NCBI RefSeq assembly: GCF_964340395.1
Contig: NC_135559.1
Location: 10,722,259-10,786,258 of the forward strand
Length of the DNA stretch: 64,000 nt
Direction of reading: 5' to 3'
Source of the DNA: Glandiceps talaboti
Taxonomy: Eukaryota; Hemichordata; Enteropneusta; Spengelidae
The notes beneath the pieces were generated by a model that made no database searches, was not told the origin of the DNA, and worked only from the letters and a program-made list of their open reading frames with translations. This document shows positions 1 through 33,754 of the stretch, piece after piece. The translations under genes were made by a program, and so were the position numbers. Within the stretch, counting starts at the first letter, position 1. Each line of letters starts with the position of its first letter.

Positions 1-131
1 CAGAAAGTGAAGCTCGCTTTGTAATTTTTTTTTCACTATTTTTAGTATCTAGTTTTTGTTGCAAAAGTTTTGTCGTGTATTTCTTTTTCCTTTTTTTTTT
101 CGTGATATAAATAAAATTAAAAACAATTGAG

Positions 132-159
<28 letters not shown>
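132..159. repeat. Poly(A) run
   Basis: A run of about 28 adenines. It may be a retroposon tail or a simple homopolymer; no element body is recognisable beside it. Confidence 0.8.
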
Positions 160-163
<4 letters not shown>

Positions 164-861
164 TCAAATATTTTAATGCATCTTAAAAGCTAATTGTTTA
201 GTACTAACAAAAAACCAGTACAACCGTAGGAACTTACATGTAACTTGTAAGCGCAGAGAACTTGACTATTCCAGGGTTAGCTAGCAACCCAAATATTTTC
301 TCTTATTTTACCCCCATAAGTACATCTTAAAGTAAATAAGGATTTATGGTATTCCTTGGTCAGACCATACAATTTGGTTCACTTTAGGTCAATGGTCAGA
401 CTGACTCAGCATCAGACAGTGAGTTTGTTGAAGATCAGATCCCCTTTTGAAGTAAAAAAAATATGATCAAACTGATAATTTATAAGCTACCGTGTTACCA
501 TAAAGGAGCACAGGCTAGACTTGAATGATTTCAGCACATTTAGAAGAATTGTGAATTTCAAAATCTTGTTATACTGAAATGACACTGGTAACTTGTGTGG
601 TGGGGATGGGGAAGGAGGGGAGGGGAGGGGTTATGTACCTTAATCATCAAACCAAATGAATATGATTGCATAATTTTTGGACATGTCCCAAAATTATCAT
701 AAATCAATTGAAAATTTGCACAGTCATTCAAATACTGTTTACACTATAAATCATGACTGTGCAGTTTCTTTGTGGTGTTAATGACATCACTTCAAGGATC
801 TTACACAAATTGCAGTCTAGATCATAGATGCTATAAACATGGTATTTAGATGTGTTATTTG

Positions 862-1190
862 CCAATATTTTTCTTCATTCAGTCAAGGAAAATATGAGTG
901 ACCTAAGGGGCCGTTGTCACTATTCCTTGAAGTTGCTAGACGAGTAGTGACAACCCCTTATGTCAGGAGTAATTCCAGCTGAACAAAGAAAAATATTGGA
1001 GAATAACATAATTATACCAGTGTCAGTAATATCAAAGAAAAATTGGGGGAAGTAATGGCAATAACATTTTAATTCATATTTCGAACACAGCTGAACTAGT
1101 CACACAGTGATGTATAAACACGTTGCCATGACATAGCTGCATGTTGTCATGACATAGAATGACCAGAGTATATATTCCATATTTTTTGTT
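862..1190. repeat. Dispersed repeat family R2, copy 1
   Basis: The segment has an internally inverted structure: a stretch with TTTTTCTTCATTCAG near the left end and AAAGAAAAATATTGGAG on the right, around a GTTGTCACTA / TAGTGACAAC pair. The same arrangement and flanking sequence (the motif TCATGACATAGAAT with CAGAGTATATATT after it) recur at 8040-8345 in reverse orientation and at 28985-29440, with a weaker match at 16170-16310. It looks like a non-autonomous element; the ends are not defined precisely. Confidence 0.55.
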
Positions 1191-1259
1191 CAACTTGGCT
1201 TGTGCATGGTATAATGAATTATATGTGAGATCTTTAGATTATGATGCCACAGATAGCAC

Positions 1260-1430
1260 CAGTGTGCCCTCTAATGATAGCCACATTTTGTTGTTGTGAG
1301 TCAAAATGAGAAAAACTGGAATTTCTTGTGAGTCGCCACATAGTAAGAAATAGGGGAACACCAAATTTTGGTGCATCGCTAGAAATTGTGTGCATCAGTG
1401 GTGCATCAAATTGACTTAGAGGGCACACTG
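1260..1430. mobile_element. hAT-like MITE, copy 1 (171 bp)
   Basis: The element has terminal inverted repeats CAGTGTGCCCTCTAA and its complement at the other end, and is flanked by a perfect 8-bp direct duplication GATAGCAC (1252-1259 and 1431-1438). CAGTG-type ends and 8-bp target duplications are characteristic of the hAT superfamily. There is no transposase, so it must be a non-autonomous copy. A second copy of the family lies in intron 4 of the ABCC5-like gene (15405-15583). Confidence 0.88.
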
Positions 1431-2045
1431 GATAGCACTAAGACTAGTTTACAGTAATACATATATATTCCTTTTCCTACCAGTGGGTAAGTGTTTGTAC
1501 ACAAAATATCTGGAAGTTGGGAAATACAGGAATAATGTGTAGTCATTTTTAATAGCGTACAAATAAACATGAAATTCAATATGGCACTGGATGAATTTTA
1601 TGCATATATTTAGATAAATTAGTCTCATTTTGAATGTTTTGATGTTAGTCTAGTTCCAATTTCTTACAGGAATGTGAATGCTGTAGGCATTGGGGGTAAG
1701 GCAACATTTCTAAGGTAAGTTGATAGATGGTGCTGACATATAGAAATATGTACACATGTATCATTGATGTACACAAATAAATAGTCTAAATGCTATATAC
1801 TGGTATGAATCATCTCTGCCTTCCCATAAACACCAACTTATCTCCTCGGCAAAATTCTATGATTGAGTAACAAATACATCAGTGGTGTTAGTGACTGTGG
1901 ATGGCTTCAGTTAAATTTGAAATTTCATCTCAAGACCGCATTGACCTAGATCATAGATGTAAAGTAATATATTGAGTTTCAATGCACACAAGCACTAGAT
2001 TTAAAGAATAGATATTGATGATTCTTGGTGCGGTAATATTATTTT

Positions 2046-2068
2046 ATATGACAGACCCCCCCCCCCCC
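2046..2068. repeat. Poly(C) tract and short duplication
   Basis: A run of about 13 cytosines is followed by two tandem copies of an 18-bp unit beginning ACCCACACTGGCATTCAG (to about 2107). Confidence 0.7.
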
Positions 2069-2741
2069 ATACCCACACTGGCATTCAGTACCCACACTGG
2101 CATTCAGGAGCCATGGGGTTGGTATTTTTACTAACTGTTATCTGAAACACCAATTTCTGTAAAAAAATCACACTGTGCAATCTGTACCTGCTGTAGTGTC
2201 CTCCCAGTCTATTGTTTCTGTAAAACAATAGAAATACTAGACAAAGCTAACAGTTAATTGTTTTATTGTTATGAGTGTTTTCAGCTAATGTTGGCAAACC
2301 CAGGTGAGAGAAAGGGTGAAATCGGGTAAATACTGCAGTATCCCCATACATTGTGGTATAATTTTGTTTGAAAATTTACCCCAGGGAGTAAAATAACTAG
2401 GAAACTTAGATAGGTGTTATTACCCATACTTATTGCCTTTAATTAGCTAAAGTTTGTAGGGAAACACTAGCATATGAGACCTCTGAGTACCCACAGTATA
2501 CTGACTCTGATATTGATTTATGGTGGTGTGACCGATGTGTGTACTTTGGTCAGGTCGTGGTGATCTGCAATGTTACAACTTACAAGTGATTACTGAGAAA
2601 CTCAAATTTGAAACTTGTTCTACACTTTTATGTAAGTTACAGTCAAGACTCAACATAAAAGTTCCAGATTACTGTTAGTGTTACACTACCCTGGGTTTTA
2701 TGTTGGGTCTTGTAAGTAAAATACATAAAGTCCATAACAAT

Positions 2742-2850
2742 TTTCACCTTTTCTACACCAGTCTGTGTTGTATAACATTAACCCCCCCCCCCTCACACAC
2801 ACACACATGTTATGTAACAACACAGACTGGTATATAGAAAAGGTGAAAGT
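2742..2850. repeat. Inverted repeat (hairpin)
   Basis: The left arm (about 2742-2778, with TTCACCTTTTCTA and CCAGTCTGTGTTGT) is the inverted complement of the right arm (about 2807-2849). The loop is a C-run and a (CA)n tract. This fits a short foldback element. Confidence 0.75.
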
Positions 2851-3675
2851 TCACAAGGAAGACTGCTACAGGTAACATTATATAACCATATTGAATTGTT
2901 AATACACACAATGATACATACAGACTCAATAGGAAAGTCAATTATATCTGGTTAAAGGTCATATTGTCAAACTACCTACATGTAACGTCACATGTCTGAA
3001 TTCCATTGTATATATACAGGTTGCTGAATTTGATTGAACACATAATAAAGAAGTCATGATACATGCAGTGTGAAGAATAACCCCACGAGGTTAAACAGCT
3101 AAGATGAAACTCTGAATTGCACAACATAGTACAGTTTAACAGCTAGCTAGTTCATCAAGAGAATCCAGTGACAGTGTAACTACGTTATACATATAGGTAA
3201 GTACATTCCCCATACTTTGTCTCTGTATGGTATTTGATGTCATGTCCATGTTAAACTATGTACTTAGTTTGTACTGGAATAGTTTTCGATCAGACAAACA
3301 ATAGTGTATGCAGTGAAAACAGTTTTTAAAAAATCAATAATTAGACACTGTACAGGTCATGGATGACTTTGTTCATAGCTTAGTACCACAGTAACATATT
3401 AGTGATTGTGTTAGACTGCTGATTTTAGGGGTGCGAACTCCAAAATCAATTTGATTTGATTTACAGTACCATGTGTACAGTAGACTGGATGCCATCGTGC
3501 ATGGTGTCTAACTGTGAGTGGAGGTGTAAATCGTAATGATATGATATAGGAACTACATGTAGTCTATAGCTGTAGAAAAGTGTTTACCCTTAGATATCAA
3601 TAATGTGTAGGGTCATCATTCATGTATTATGAGTGAGTTACTAATATTTAACAAAACTGTTTCAAAAATTTTGCA

Positions 3676-3889
3676 GAAACCACTTTGGCATTAGAAACGA
3701 CATTGGCATTAGAAACCACGTTGGCATTAGAAACCACGTTGGCATTTATAGAAACCATGTTGGCATTAGAAACTACATTGGCATTAGAAACCACGTTGGC
3801 ATTTATAGAAATATATAGAAACCATGTTGGCATTAAAACCCATGTTGGCATTTATAGAAACTATGTTGGCATTAGAAACTACATTGGCC
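3676..3889. repeat. 18-bp-type minisatellite
   Basis: About ten imperfect copies of a unit like TTGGCATTAGAAACCACG, some with a 6-bp insertion that makes a 24-bp variant. The array is open in both directions in some frames only because of its period; I do not regard it as coding. Confidence 0.85.
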
Positions 3890-4954
3890 TCCAGACTAGT
3901 AGTGTGGATGCCAATGTGGTCTATAAGTGTGAGTGGAGGTGTAAATGGTAACAATACTGTAAAGGAACTAAACTGCGGTTAGACCACAGTTGGCATCCAG
4001 ACCAGAACTAGACTACCAGACTAGGATCTTCCAGCCTAAACTTAGTAAATGTTAAGCTGTAGTGAATAGAGGTTCAACACAGTAGGAGGTGGAGTAGAAT
4101 AATTGCTGTCTTTGGTAAAGGTGTGATTTCACATTGAGGTGTGTGTGTGTGTGTTTGGAATAATACTTTAATCACCTATTAAGTAAATGCTGACAGCAAG
4201 TGACACAGTCTTACTGCTGATTTTAGGTCCATTACCAAGTACTCAGAAGTAGTGGACATACAAATTAGACTTCATACTGTGCAACAGCCATGGCAAGAAA
4301 CCTGTTGCTCCTTTAATGGCCAAACAAGGTACCGAGAAACATTATGGATCCAAACTTGGAAGTACATGTATTACAACTCATAACACCACTTTCTCTATGT
4401 GCTACACTTGTTTATAGCATGCATATCAATTGTAAAAGTATGTGTACTGTTTCAGTTGGTTTATTTACAAGCCCAGCATGTGGTCTTTCTAATATGGTCA
4501 ATTAGCAAATGAAACAGTGTCAAAGTTCCTAATTTTATTCGTTTTTGCATACATTAGGCTGATGCAAGGGTCCAACAGACAGAAAAGTAAACTACAGATC
4601 ATACTTTCCTATGCTAACAAATCATTAGTAAACCGCTCCACTAAAAGAATGGTATTCAAACCCCACCTGTCTTATCTTAGAATTAAACCAACTCGATCAT
4701 GTATACCCAGGCAATTTATAACAACTTCATGATAACATGCATATCAATTATTTCTCTATTTATGGCCAAACAGATCTCTCCTTACATGTATGTCAACAGT
4801 GCTCAAACTGAAGTTAGAGCCAGGAGTTGACTGAGGATGTTTGAAACTATAATTGTGTCAACACAATAATTTGTAAGCTGTGATTACATCATGTACATTG
4901 GCAACATTTATGTGGTCCATTAATTAGCCCCACCAAAGCTGGATAACACAGGGC

Positions 4955-5381
4955 ATTACAGGTAAAACATTGAGGGATCTCAGAATGACTGTGCATATCA
5001 TACACATTTCATGTTCCCAAGAACAATTCAGTTAGAAAAGAAACGGGCTTCCCACACACCACTCATTACAAATATATACAACACCACACTCCTGCTGACA
5101 AGCAGGCACTGTATGTGTACACACATATCACTCGAAAGTTGTAGCTTTGAATCAATACACTTGTATGTATCAAAATCTGAGTCTGCAATGCGATTACCCG
5201 ATAGCTTGTTTGTTCCAAGGATGATGTGTGTGTCTGTGTATAAGTAGGGGTCTGATGATGTTGTTTATGTTTGTATTGAGTGAAGCCTGTTTCTTATCTA
5301 TCTAAATTGTTCTTGGGGAACATAACATGTGTATGATATGCACAGTCCTTCAGCGATCCCTTGCTGTTTTACCTGTAACAG
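4955..5381. mobile_element. Foldback / long-TIR element
   Basis: Two long inverted arms face each other. The left arm contains TTACAGGTAAAAC, GACTGTGCATATCATACACA and CCCAAGAACAATT; the right arm contains the complements of all three in the mirrored order. The similarity continues inward (an AAGAAAC..GGCTTC stretch and its complement), giving arms of roughly 150 bp with point differences. There is no coding capacity. It is a probable non-autonomous DNA transposon. Confidence 0.7.
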
Positions 5382-5446
5382 GATTGTTCATTAGCCGAAC
5401 TGAATGTCATGTTAACAATACAGATAATAAAAGTTAGCCATTGTTT

Positions 5447-5765
5447 ACAATGTTGACCAACTGTATCTCTTAGCCTGTCCATAGACAGTAGAGGGGAGAC
5501 TGTCTATGGCCTGTCCCAAGCTGTGTTAAAACTACCTACTATAATAATAACATCAAATGCTGGAGTTCTTTGTTTACCGTCTGAGTGAAGTGAGTGAGTG
5601 AGTGTTATTTGTGTCATATATGTGTAGTGACTAGCCAGTCTTGCAATGGTCTTATTAACAATTTGTTTGCAATTTAACATCATGGAATGAAAGATTACAC
5701 TGATCAATAGAGAAACTTGCTGCTAGTAGGTAGTTGTAGCACAGCTTGAGACAGACTCATTGTAA
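5447..5765. mobile_element. Long-TIR MITE family R4, copy 1
   Basis: The left end carries a diverged AATGTTGACCAACTGTATCTC and the right part carries AGAAACTTGCTGCTAGTAGG, matching the ends of the fuller copy at 41300-41694. A 29-bp hairpin (CCATAGACAGT and its complement, about 5475-5510), flanked by repeated CCTGTCC, interrupts the left arm. Confidence 0.65.
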
Positions 5766-6397
5766 TGCTCTTTCCACCAGGGGTGTATTTGTTTGTACAC
5801 ACAAAAAACTACAATTTGGGAAAAAACTACACTAGCTGCAACAACTAGGCCTTAAATTTGTTTTCATCAAATAACCAAAGATATATTCTCTGAAAATTGG
5901 TCAATTATTTGAATCATAAAAAGAGTTCTGTTCTGTTGATTAGTGCTCAGTATAAGCTTGAGGTAGTGTAGTGGCAAGTGTACATCTTGAGTGGAAGCTT
6001 GGTTTTATCCATGTTAAAACTGTAACGTTTTTCGATCAGACAATCACAATCAATATTCACTAAAAATTGTTAAAATACGCAATGATTAGACATTCTACAT
6101 GTTAACCATATGCATGTAGTCGATGTTATCAATAAGCTGTACAGAAACAGGTTGAAATCATGATCTCCATTGATGGCACTGTTTTTCAGCTGCATGCAGA
6201 CCCAAAACCATTGTGATTTGATTTATTGTATATACATCTACAAAAACGGGTCTATCCACAAGTGACGCGATACAGTTCATAGTGTAATACAAAAGATTTT
6301 CATTCAACGAAAATGTTCCAGTTGGAGTGCAGCTAGAGAAGCTTTAGCTTGAAGTGACCTTATTCCATTACATAACCTCTTCATGACTACTTCCTAG

Positions 6398-6629
6398 ACT
6401 GTTGACAGTCGCTCGCGCCTTTTTTTCCTACATCTTATCTAAACTCTGATCCGGCGCAAAACTACTATAATCGCATACTGATATCATGGGCCGAAGGCCC
6501 GAGCTCGGGACTTCGGCCCTCGATATCAGTATGTGATTATAGTAGTATTGCACCAGATCGGAGCGCCGCAACGACTGAAGTTTAGATAAAACGTAGGGAA
6601 AAAAAGGCGCGAGCGACTGTCGACAGTCT
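6398..6629. mobile_element. Palindromic foldback element (about 232 bp)
   Basis: Almost the whole segment is one imperfect palindrome. The ends are GACTGTTGACAGTC followed by GCTCGCGCC on the left, and the complement with GACTGTCGACAGTC on the right; that 14-mer is itself self-complementary. The centre holds GGGCCGAAG and CTTCGGCCC. It is flanked by a direct repeat ACTACTTCCTAG at 6386-6397 and 6630-6641, which looks like a target-site duplication of about 11-12 bp. It is GC-rich compared with its surroundings and has no coding capacity. Confidence 0.8.
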
Positions 6630-7479
6630 ACTACTTCCTAGCGCTTCAAAGATACTGCATGAATTCCATACTAGAAGACACTGGAAAGTGTCATCCCAGT
6701 TACATTGACTTTAGTTCTGTGTCCACATATAGTCATTGTTAGAATTCAATAGGATTGAAACTGCTTGTTTGCCTCTTAAATTCTTTGAAGTGATTGATTA
6801 ATTGAACAATGGCTACTTACAAGACTTTTGTTTTGTTTTCAGTCAAACATTTTGAGCTGTCCTGAAATAGATTAATAATTGGCACTGTTAAAATCTGAAC
6901 ATAATATTACATAACATGTGTACAATGATTATAGCTTGAGTGTACATGTACCTGTATCTGTGCATGTTTTTACAACTCCTGACATCAGACCATGGACACA
7001 AACAGAGCCTGATACAAACAAGGAAAGTAAACAAATGAATTCAATTAATAACACTTGGCTCAGCATGTTGGTAGTGCAGAGATGTGCATCACATTTCATC
7101 ATTTGACAAGATCAGTTGCATGACCTCTTAACATAATTAATAATTTATGTTCACAAACAAATTTGAAGTTCCTCTGGTATGTACACATAAAGAGGCCATA
7201 AAACCGTTCTTATCAAACCATAAAATGTATTACAACCATCTGCTGTTCCAATATGCTGAGTCAAGTGTTATTAATCCAAATTGAACAAAGTGCACAAAAT
7301 GCAAAGTCATGTTAATATTTTTTTGCTATGAAATTTACTGTGGTTGTACCCCCATTATGTATGAGTGCATGGGCACTCAGGAGGTGCTTGGATTTTTGTT
7401 ATGCAGTGTTTTCTGCTGCATTTTGGCTCGCTACACACCTCTAAAAGTACAATAACAGAGAACACATCAAGCACTCATC

Positions 7480-7840
7480 TAACTAAACTTAATCTCTATT
7501 TCTTATAAAGAGCACATTAAAAAATATTTGCAATGTGCTGTACAACTGACAGGAAAAACAAACAAACATAAAAGACAAAAAAAAAACATGATTTAAAAAA
7601 CTGTTAAAAATGTTCAGATATAACTTATAAGGAAAAAAATAGTAAAAAGGTACACATGCATAAAGGTAAAAAATATCAAATGTCTATTGAGAAAATGACC
7701 TAATTTAAAAATGTAAGTTTTCAAACTGCTTTTAAAACCGTCGAATGAAGAAGCAGCTCAGATCTGTCATGGCAAGGCATTCCATAGATGAGGGGCACAG
7801 ATTGAACAAGATTGATTACCATTATAATACTTAGTATCAT
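7480..7840. mobile_element. Retroposon-like fragment
   Basis: An A-rich stretch is followed by a segment containing GGCATTCCATAGATGAGGGGC. It begins with a motif resembling TATAAAGAGCACATTAAAA, and the layout recalls 3' parts of invertebrate and vertebrate L2/CR1-like or SINE elements. A loosely similar A-rich stretch lies at 27165-27520. This is a family resemblance from memory, not an alignment. Confidence 0.35.
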
Positions 7841-8039
7841 GTGGTGTAATGCTGGGTACCATTGGACTGAGAACAATGGATAACACTATGCATATTACAA
7901 CTAGTATGCCACAGGTACACATACTGTCATGTGGCATTCACTGCAAATATTTGTACATGTATAATGTGACTAATATTTGTAGTGCACAGCACAGATTAAA
8001 AGATATAAATAGTATACATTTATACCATGCACGAACCAT

Positions 8040-8345
8040 GTTCAACAAAAAATATGAAATATATTTTATCTGGTTGTTCTATGTCACAACAACATGTGTC
8101 TATGTCATGACAATGCGTGACCGTGTATACGTCACTGGTTCATCTGTGTTCAAAATATGAGTCAAAATGCTCAAAATTGCCATTACTTTCCCCTAATTTT
8201 AAAGATATTACTAACGATGGTATTAGTATGATTATATAATTCCCCAATACTTTTTCTTCGTTGAACCAAGGAAAATATGGGTGACCTAAGGGGGCCCCTT
8301 GTTAGTGTGAGTTGATATATGAGTACCGGTAGTGACAACTCTACA
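8040..8345. repeat. Dispersed repeat family R2, copy 2 (reverse)
   Basis: Relative to copy 1 the order is reversed: TTCTATGTCA and the TATGTCATGAC motif come first, then AATATGAGTCAAAATGCTC, then TTCCCCAATACTTTTTCTTCG and GGTGACCTAAGGG with TAGTGACAAC. Confidence 0.55.
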
Positions 8346-8947
8346 CCTAAGGTCACAAGTATTTACACAGAGGCGTTCACTTTCCAATTTGTTCTTACAT
8401 TATTGTATATGAAATGGTAAATTTTAAGATTTTTCCTTCTTTCTGATATTATGATTTATAGGCCACTTCAAAACAAATTCTGCATTGAAAATCAGTAGTC
8501 TGAGAACATTTTATGAGAATTCCAACATCATGTATGTGTATTGGGTCATCCAGTGTAATTTTACCAGAGAGGCAATGCTTTGTTTTCTAGGCAATTTCAT
8601 ACACTGTACAAATATGATACAATGAAAGTAAGTCTAATGTTAACATTTTAAACAAAGAATGCATGAAAGATGAACCTATTGTTTGGGACAAACAAACAAC
8701 ATTTAAAGTGACTTTTTGAGAGTAAAAGTACACTTCAAGGAAACCTTGCATGCACTAAAGGTCAGTGTGCCCTCAAAATGTGCTGTGTCACTGCCATGAC
8801 GCACACCAATTAATACATGCCAACATTTGATATCCCCCCATTCCCAACATGTTAGCCAGTTCACTGCACTGTCGAGATACATCGTGAGCTGGTCATACGT
8901 CCTGGCCCTCGTATCAACTTGGCACATGTATGTATTTGTTATATGTA

Positions 8948-8994
8948 TGGTGGTGGTGGTGGTGGTGGGGGTGGGGGGTGGGGGGGGGGGTGGT
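8948..8994. repeat. G-rich (TGG)n tract
   Basis: TGG triplets run into long G-runs. At least four runs of three or more guanines make intramolecular G-quadruplex formation possible. Confidence 0.75.
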
Positions 8995-9565
8995 TGAGGA
9001 GGATGTACAAGTTATCCATACTGTTCTACATAAGTATATAGTTTAATATAGGTTTTTCACTTGATTAAAAAATGTACAGCTTGTGCCACATTTAACATTC
9101 CAAATCCTCATACTTTATTCTCCTTTTGTTTTAATAATTGACTTGACTAATAAAAATATGGATTGGATAATGTGTTTGTAGTCTTGGCAATACATGATTA
9201 TAGCTAAGGAATACTTTGACCTGCTCATTGAGACTTGTCCAGTTTAATTAAAGTTAATTAATTGGATTAGGTTTCTGTGGTAACATATTACAATGCAATA
9301 CATATAGTCAAAACTCAAACACTTATTAAAGTCATGCAAATTCAACTAGTAATTACAATCCTGTGTTATTTGATAACTATAATATTAAGCTGTCTTGTGT
9401 GGAAATTGGGCATACAATATAGGATTAGACAGTATGTTTTAGTAAATTATTAAAATATAATCCCTGTATATATGCAAGTACAGGTAACAGCTGCCATTTT
9501 TAGCACAGCTGTATTAATTAAGAATCACTGAGTAGTGCTTATATCATGGTAGAGTGTCTGTTAGG

Positions 9566-9568
9566 CTG

Positions 9569-9601
<33 letters not shown>

Positions 9602-9604
9602 CTG
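9566..9604. repeat. (GT)n microsatellite
   Basis: Imperfect GT dinucleotide repeat. Confidence 0.9.
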
Positions 9605-9923
9605 TTTGCACTGACCCCCACACGTGTGTGGTACAATTGACTTAAAAGTGTGTCTAAGAGACTATAAAGTCAAAATCCATTGGACCGTTTACCATGTAAT
9701 ATTTGGCTGAGATGTCACATTGTATTGTCTAGTTGAGAATTTCTTAAAGCAAGACCCTGGCAAGACCTAGGAGTCTGGATGGAATATGGTTTATGACAGT
9801 TAATCTATACAATGTGAATAACTAAGTACTGTGTGTGGTAGTGCTCTTGAGATTAACTGTGTACAAAGTACACCAATCCTTTTTTTGACCAGCCATACTC
9901 ACAGTTATTTATATCTTTCAACA

Positions 9924-10375
9924 AGCTTCACATTACAAACCACTCCTTTCAGTCAGCAGTTCAAACATCTGTGTATTGTATGACTCAGAGTTGGTTTACC
10001 TTCCTAAAAGTTATCTTAGGAGAGTTCAACAACTTAAGATTCACAATACAAACCACTCCTTGCAATCAGCAGTTCAAACATCTGTGTATTGTATGACTCA
10101 GAGTTGGTTTACCTTCCTAAAAGTTATCTTAGGAGAGTTCAACAACTTAAGGTTCACATTACAAACCACTCCTTGCAATCAGCAGTTCAAACATCTGTGT
10201 ATTGTATGACTCAGGGTTGGTTTACCTTCTGAAAAGTTATCTTAGGAGAGTTCAACAACTTAAGATTCACAATACAAACCACTCCTTGCAATCAGCAGTT
10301 CAAACAGTTGTAAATTCTATGACTCAGCATTTGCTGACTTTCCTAATACTTGTTATAGGACAGGTCAAAAGTTTA
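9924..10375. repeat. 113-bp minisatellite upstream of ABCC5-like gene
   Basis: The motif ACAAACCACTCC recurs at 9935, 10048, 10161 and 10274, an exact 113-bp spacing each time. The units also share TATGACTCAG and TTATCTTAGGAGAGTTCAAC. The first three copies are nearly identical; the fourth decays after CAGTTCAAACA. The array ends about 400 bp before the ATG of the transporter. The weak open frames across it are a by-product of the repeat. Confidence 0.92.
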
Positions 10376-10740
10376 TCAACGTGATAGATTTATGATATTA
10401 GTCTGTTAGTTGAAGTACTTTGTCAAAATCATAAAAATTAAATATGTGATAGCTTTTAGAAGTAGACAAAATGGAGTGCATGTACAATGTTTTTGAGTGC
10501 TTGACTATGTCACAGGTTTAAACACATGAGGGGCAAATTCCTCTGTCATTGCTAAAAGTTACTATACCTTAAAATTTAGATAGGTCTATAGTTTTGTGTC
10601 ACATATTGTGTAGATACTAAAACCAGTTTTAGAACATCATCCCCACATGTACATGTATATGCAGATTTTAGTGAATGTTTGTTTATCGTAAACTGTCCTA
10701 CATATGATTATGCTAATTTTCTTATCTAATTCTGTAATAT

Positions 10741-10779
10741 AGGTGATGCTATATGAGTGTGAAATATTCAAAATAAGAG
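10741..10779 (+). promoter_or_regulatory. ABCC5: Probable 5'UTR splice acceptor and leader of ABCC5-like gene
   Basis: A pyrimidine-rich stretch ending TCTGTAATATAG just before 10743 resembles a splice acceptor, so the start codon probably lies in the second transcribed exon. An in-frame TAA at 10774-10776, only one codon before the ATG, closes the frame upstream and supports the chosen start. Confidence 0.5.
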
Positions 10780-32765
<21,986 letters not shown>

Positions 32766-32984
32766 TGTGATGAAGATTCTCAAGGAACTCTATGTGATAG
32801 ACATTTGAATTTGATTACTTCCTGATGTGCCAATTACGTGTACACTGTCACTTGTTTAAGGCAAAATGCAAAGTTGAAATAATATTATCGTCTGTGAATA
32901 CTTGGTAAAGTAAAGTTGAAAACTTAAAAATTATGAAATTACACAATACATTTGATACCTTTGTGTATTAAAATTGGGTGTCAG

Positions 32985-33735
32985 TCTTTTCAGAAACTAG
33001 ACAATATAGTAGTTTATATACTGTGGGTATGAAAATTGGGGGTCACTCTTTTCATAGCATATGCAATATAGTGTATATACCATGCATATGAAAATTGGGG
33101 TTCACTCTTTTCATAGCATATGCAATATAGTTTATATACCATGCATATGAAAATTGGGGGTCACTCTTTTCATAGCATATACAATATTGTGTATATACCA
33201 TGCATATGAAAATTGGGGTTCACTGTTTTCATAGCATATGCAATATAATTAATATACCATGCATATGAGAATTGGGGGCCACTCTTTTCATAGCATATAC
33301 AATATTGTGTATATACCATGCATATGAAAATTGGGGTCCACTCTTTTCATAGCATATACAATATAGTGTATATACCATGCATATGAAAATTGGGGTCCAC
33401 TCTTTTCATAACATGCAATATAGTTTATATACCATGCATATGAGAATTGGGGGTCACTCTTTTCAGAGATTACACGGTATAGTTAATATACCTTCCGTAT
33501 GAAGACTGGGTGTCACCCCTTTCATAAACTACACGGGTCGGTATAGTTTATGTACCATGCATCTGAAAATTGGGTGCTACTCTTTTCAGAGACTATGCAG
33601 TAGTATTTATACCATGTGTATGAAAAGTGGTTGTCGGTCTTTTCAGAGACTATACAATATAATAGTTTATATACTGTGCATATGAAAATTTGGTGCCACA
33701 CTTTTTTGAAACTGCGATATGTATACCATGTGTAT
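32985..33735. repeat. 59-bp satellite array in the ABCC5-like 3' region
   Basis: About twelve units share ACCATGCATATGAAAATTGG, a CACTCTTTTCATAGCATA stretch and CAATATAGT. The CATGCATATG motif is spaced exactly 59 bp apart over the best-conserved part (33081, 33140, 33199). Outer units are more diverged. The array starts about 220 bp after the stop codon, so it may be transcribed in the 3'UTR. Confidence 0.92.
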
Positions 33736-33754
33736 AAAAATTCGATGCCACAGT

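Larger units (their letters stand above)
1..10742. other. Upstream non-coding flank of the ABCC5-like gene
   Basis: No convincing coding exon was found here: open frames are short, repeat-derived and lack recognisable domains. The stretch holds a poly(A) run, a hAT-like MITE, several foldback elements, an 18-bp-type minisatellite, retroposon-like fragments and a 113-bp minisatellite, all listed separately. Untranslated 5' exons of the ABCC5-like gene may lie here, because its first coding exon appears to be preceded by a splice acceptor at 10741-10742; I cannot identify them. Segments not listed separately show nothing I can name. Confidence 0.6.

Noticed and set aside
3685-3951. Leu-Ala-Glu-Thr-Thr repeat peptide
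   Set aside because: It follows the 18-bp minisatellite and ends in random sequence; the opposite strand is open too.
9976-10384. Repeat protein suggested by two similar open frames
   Set aside because: They arise because the 113-bp minisatellite shifts frame by two bases per unit; there is no start context, splice support or domain.
32985-33735. CRISPR-like array
   Set aside because: The units are 59-bp head-to-tail repeats without unique spacers, in an animal genome.
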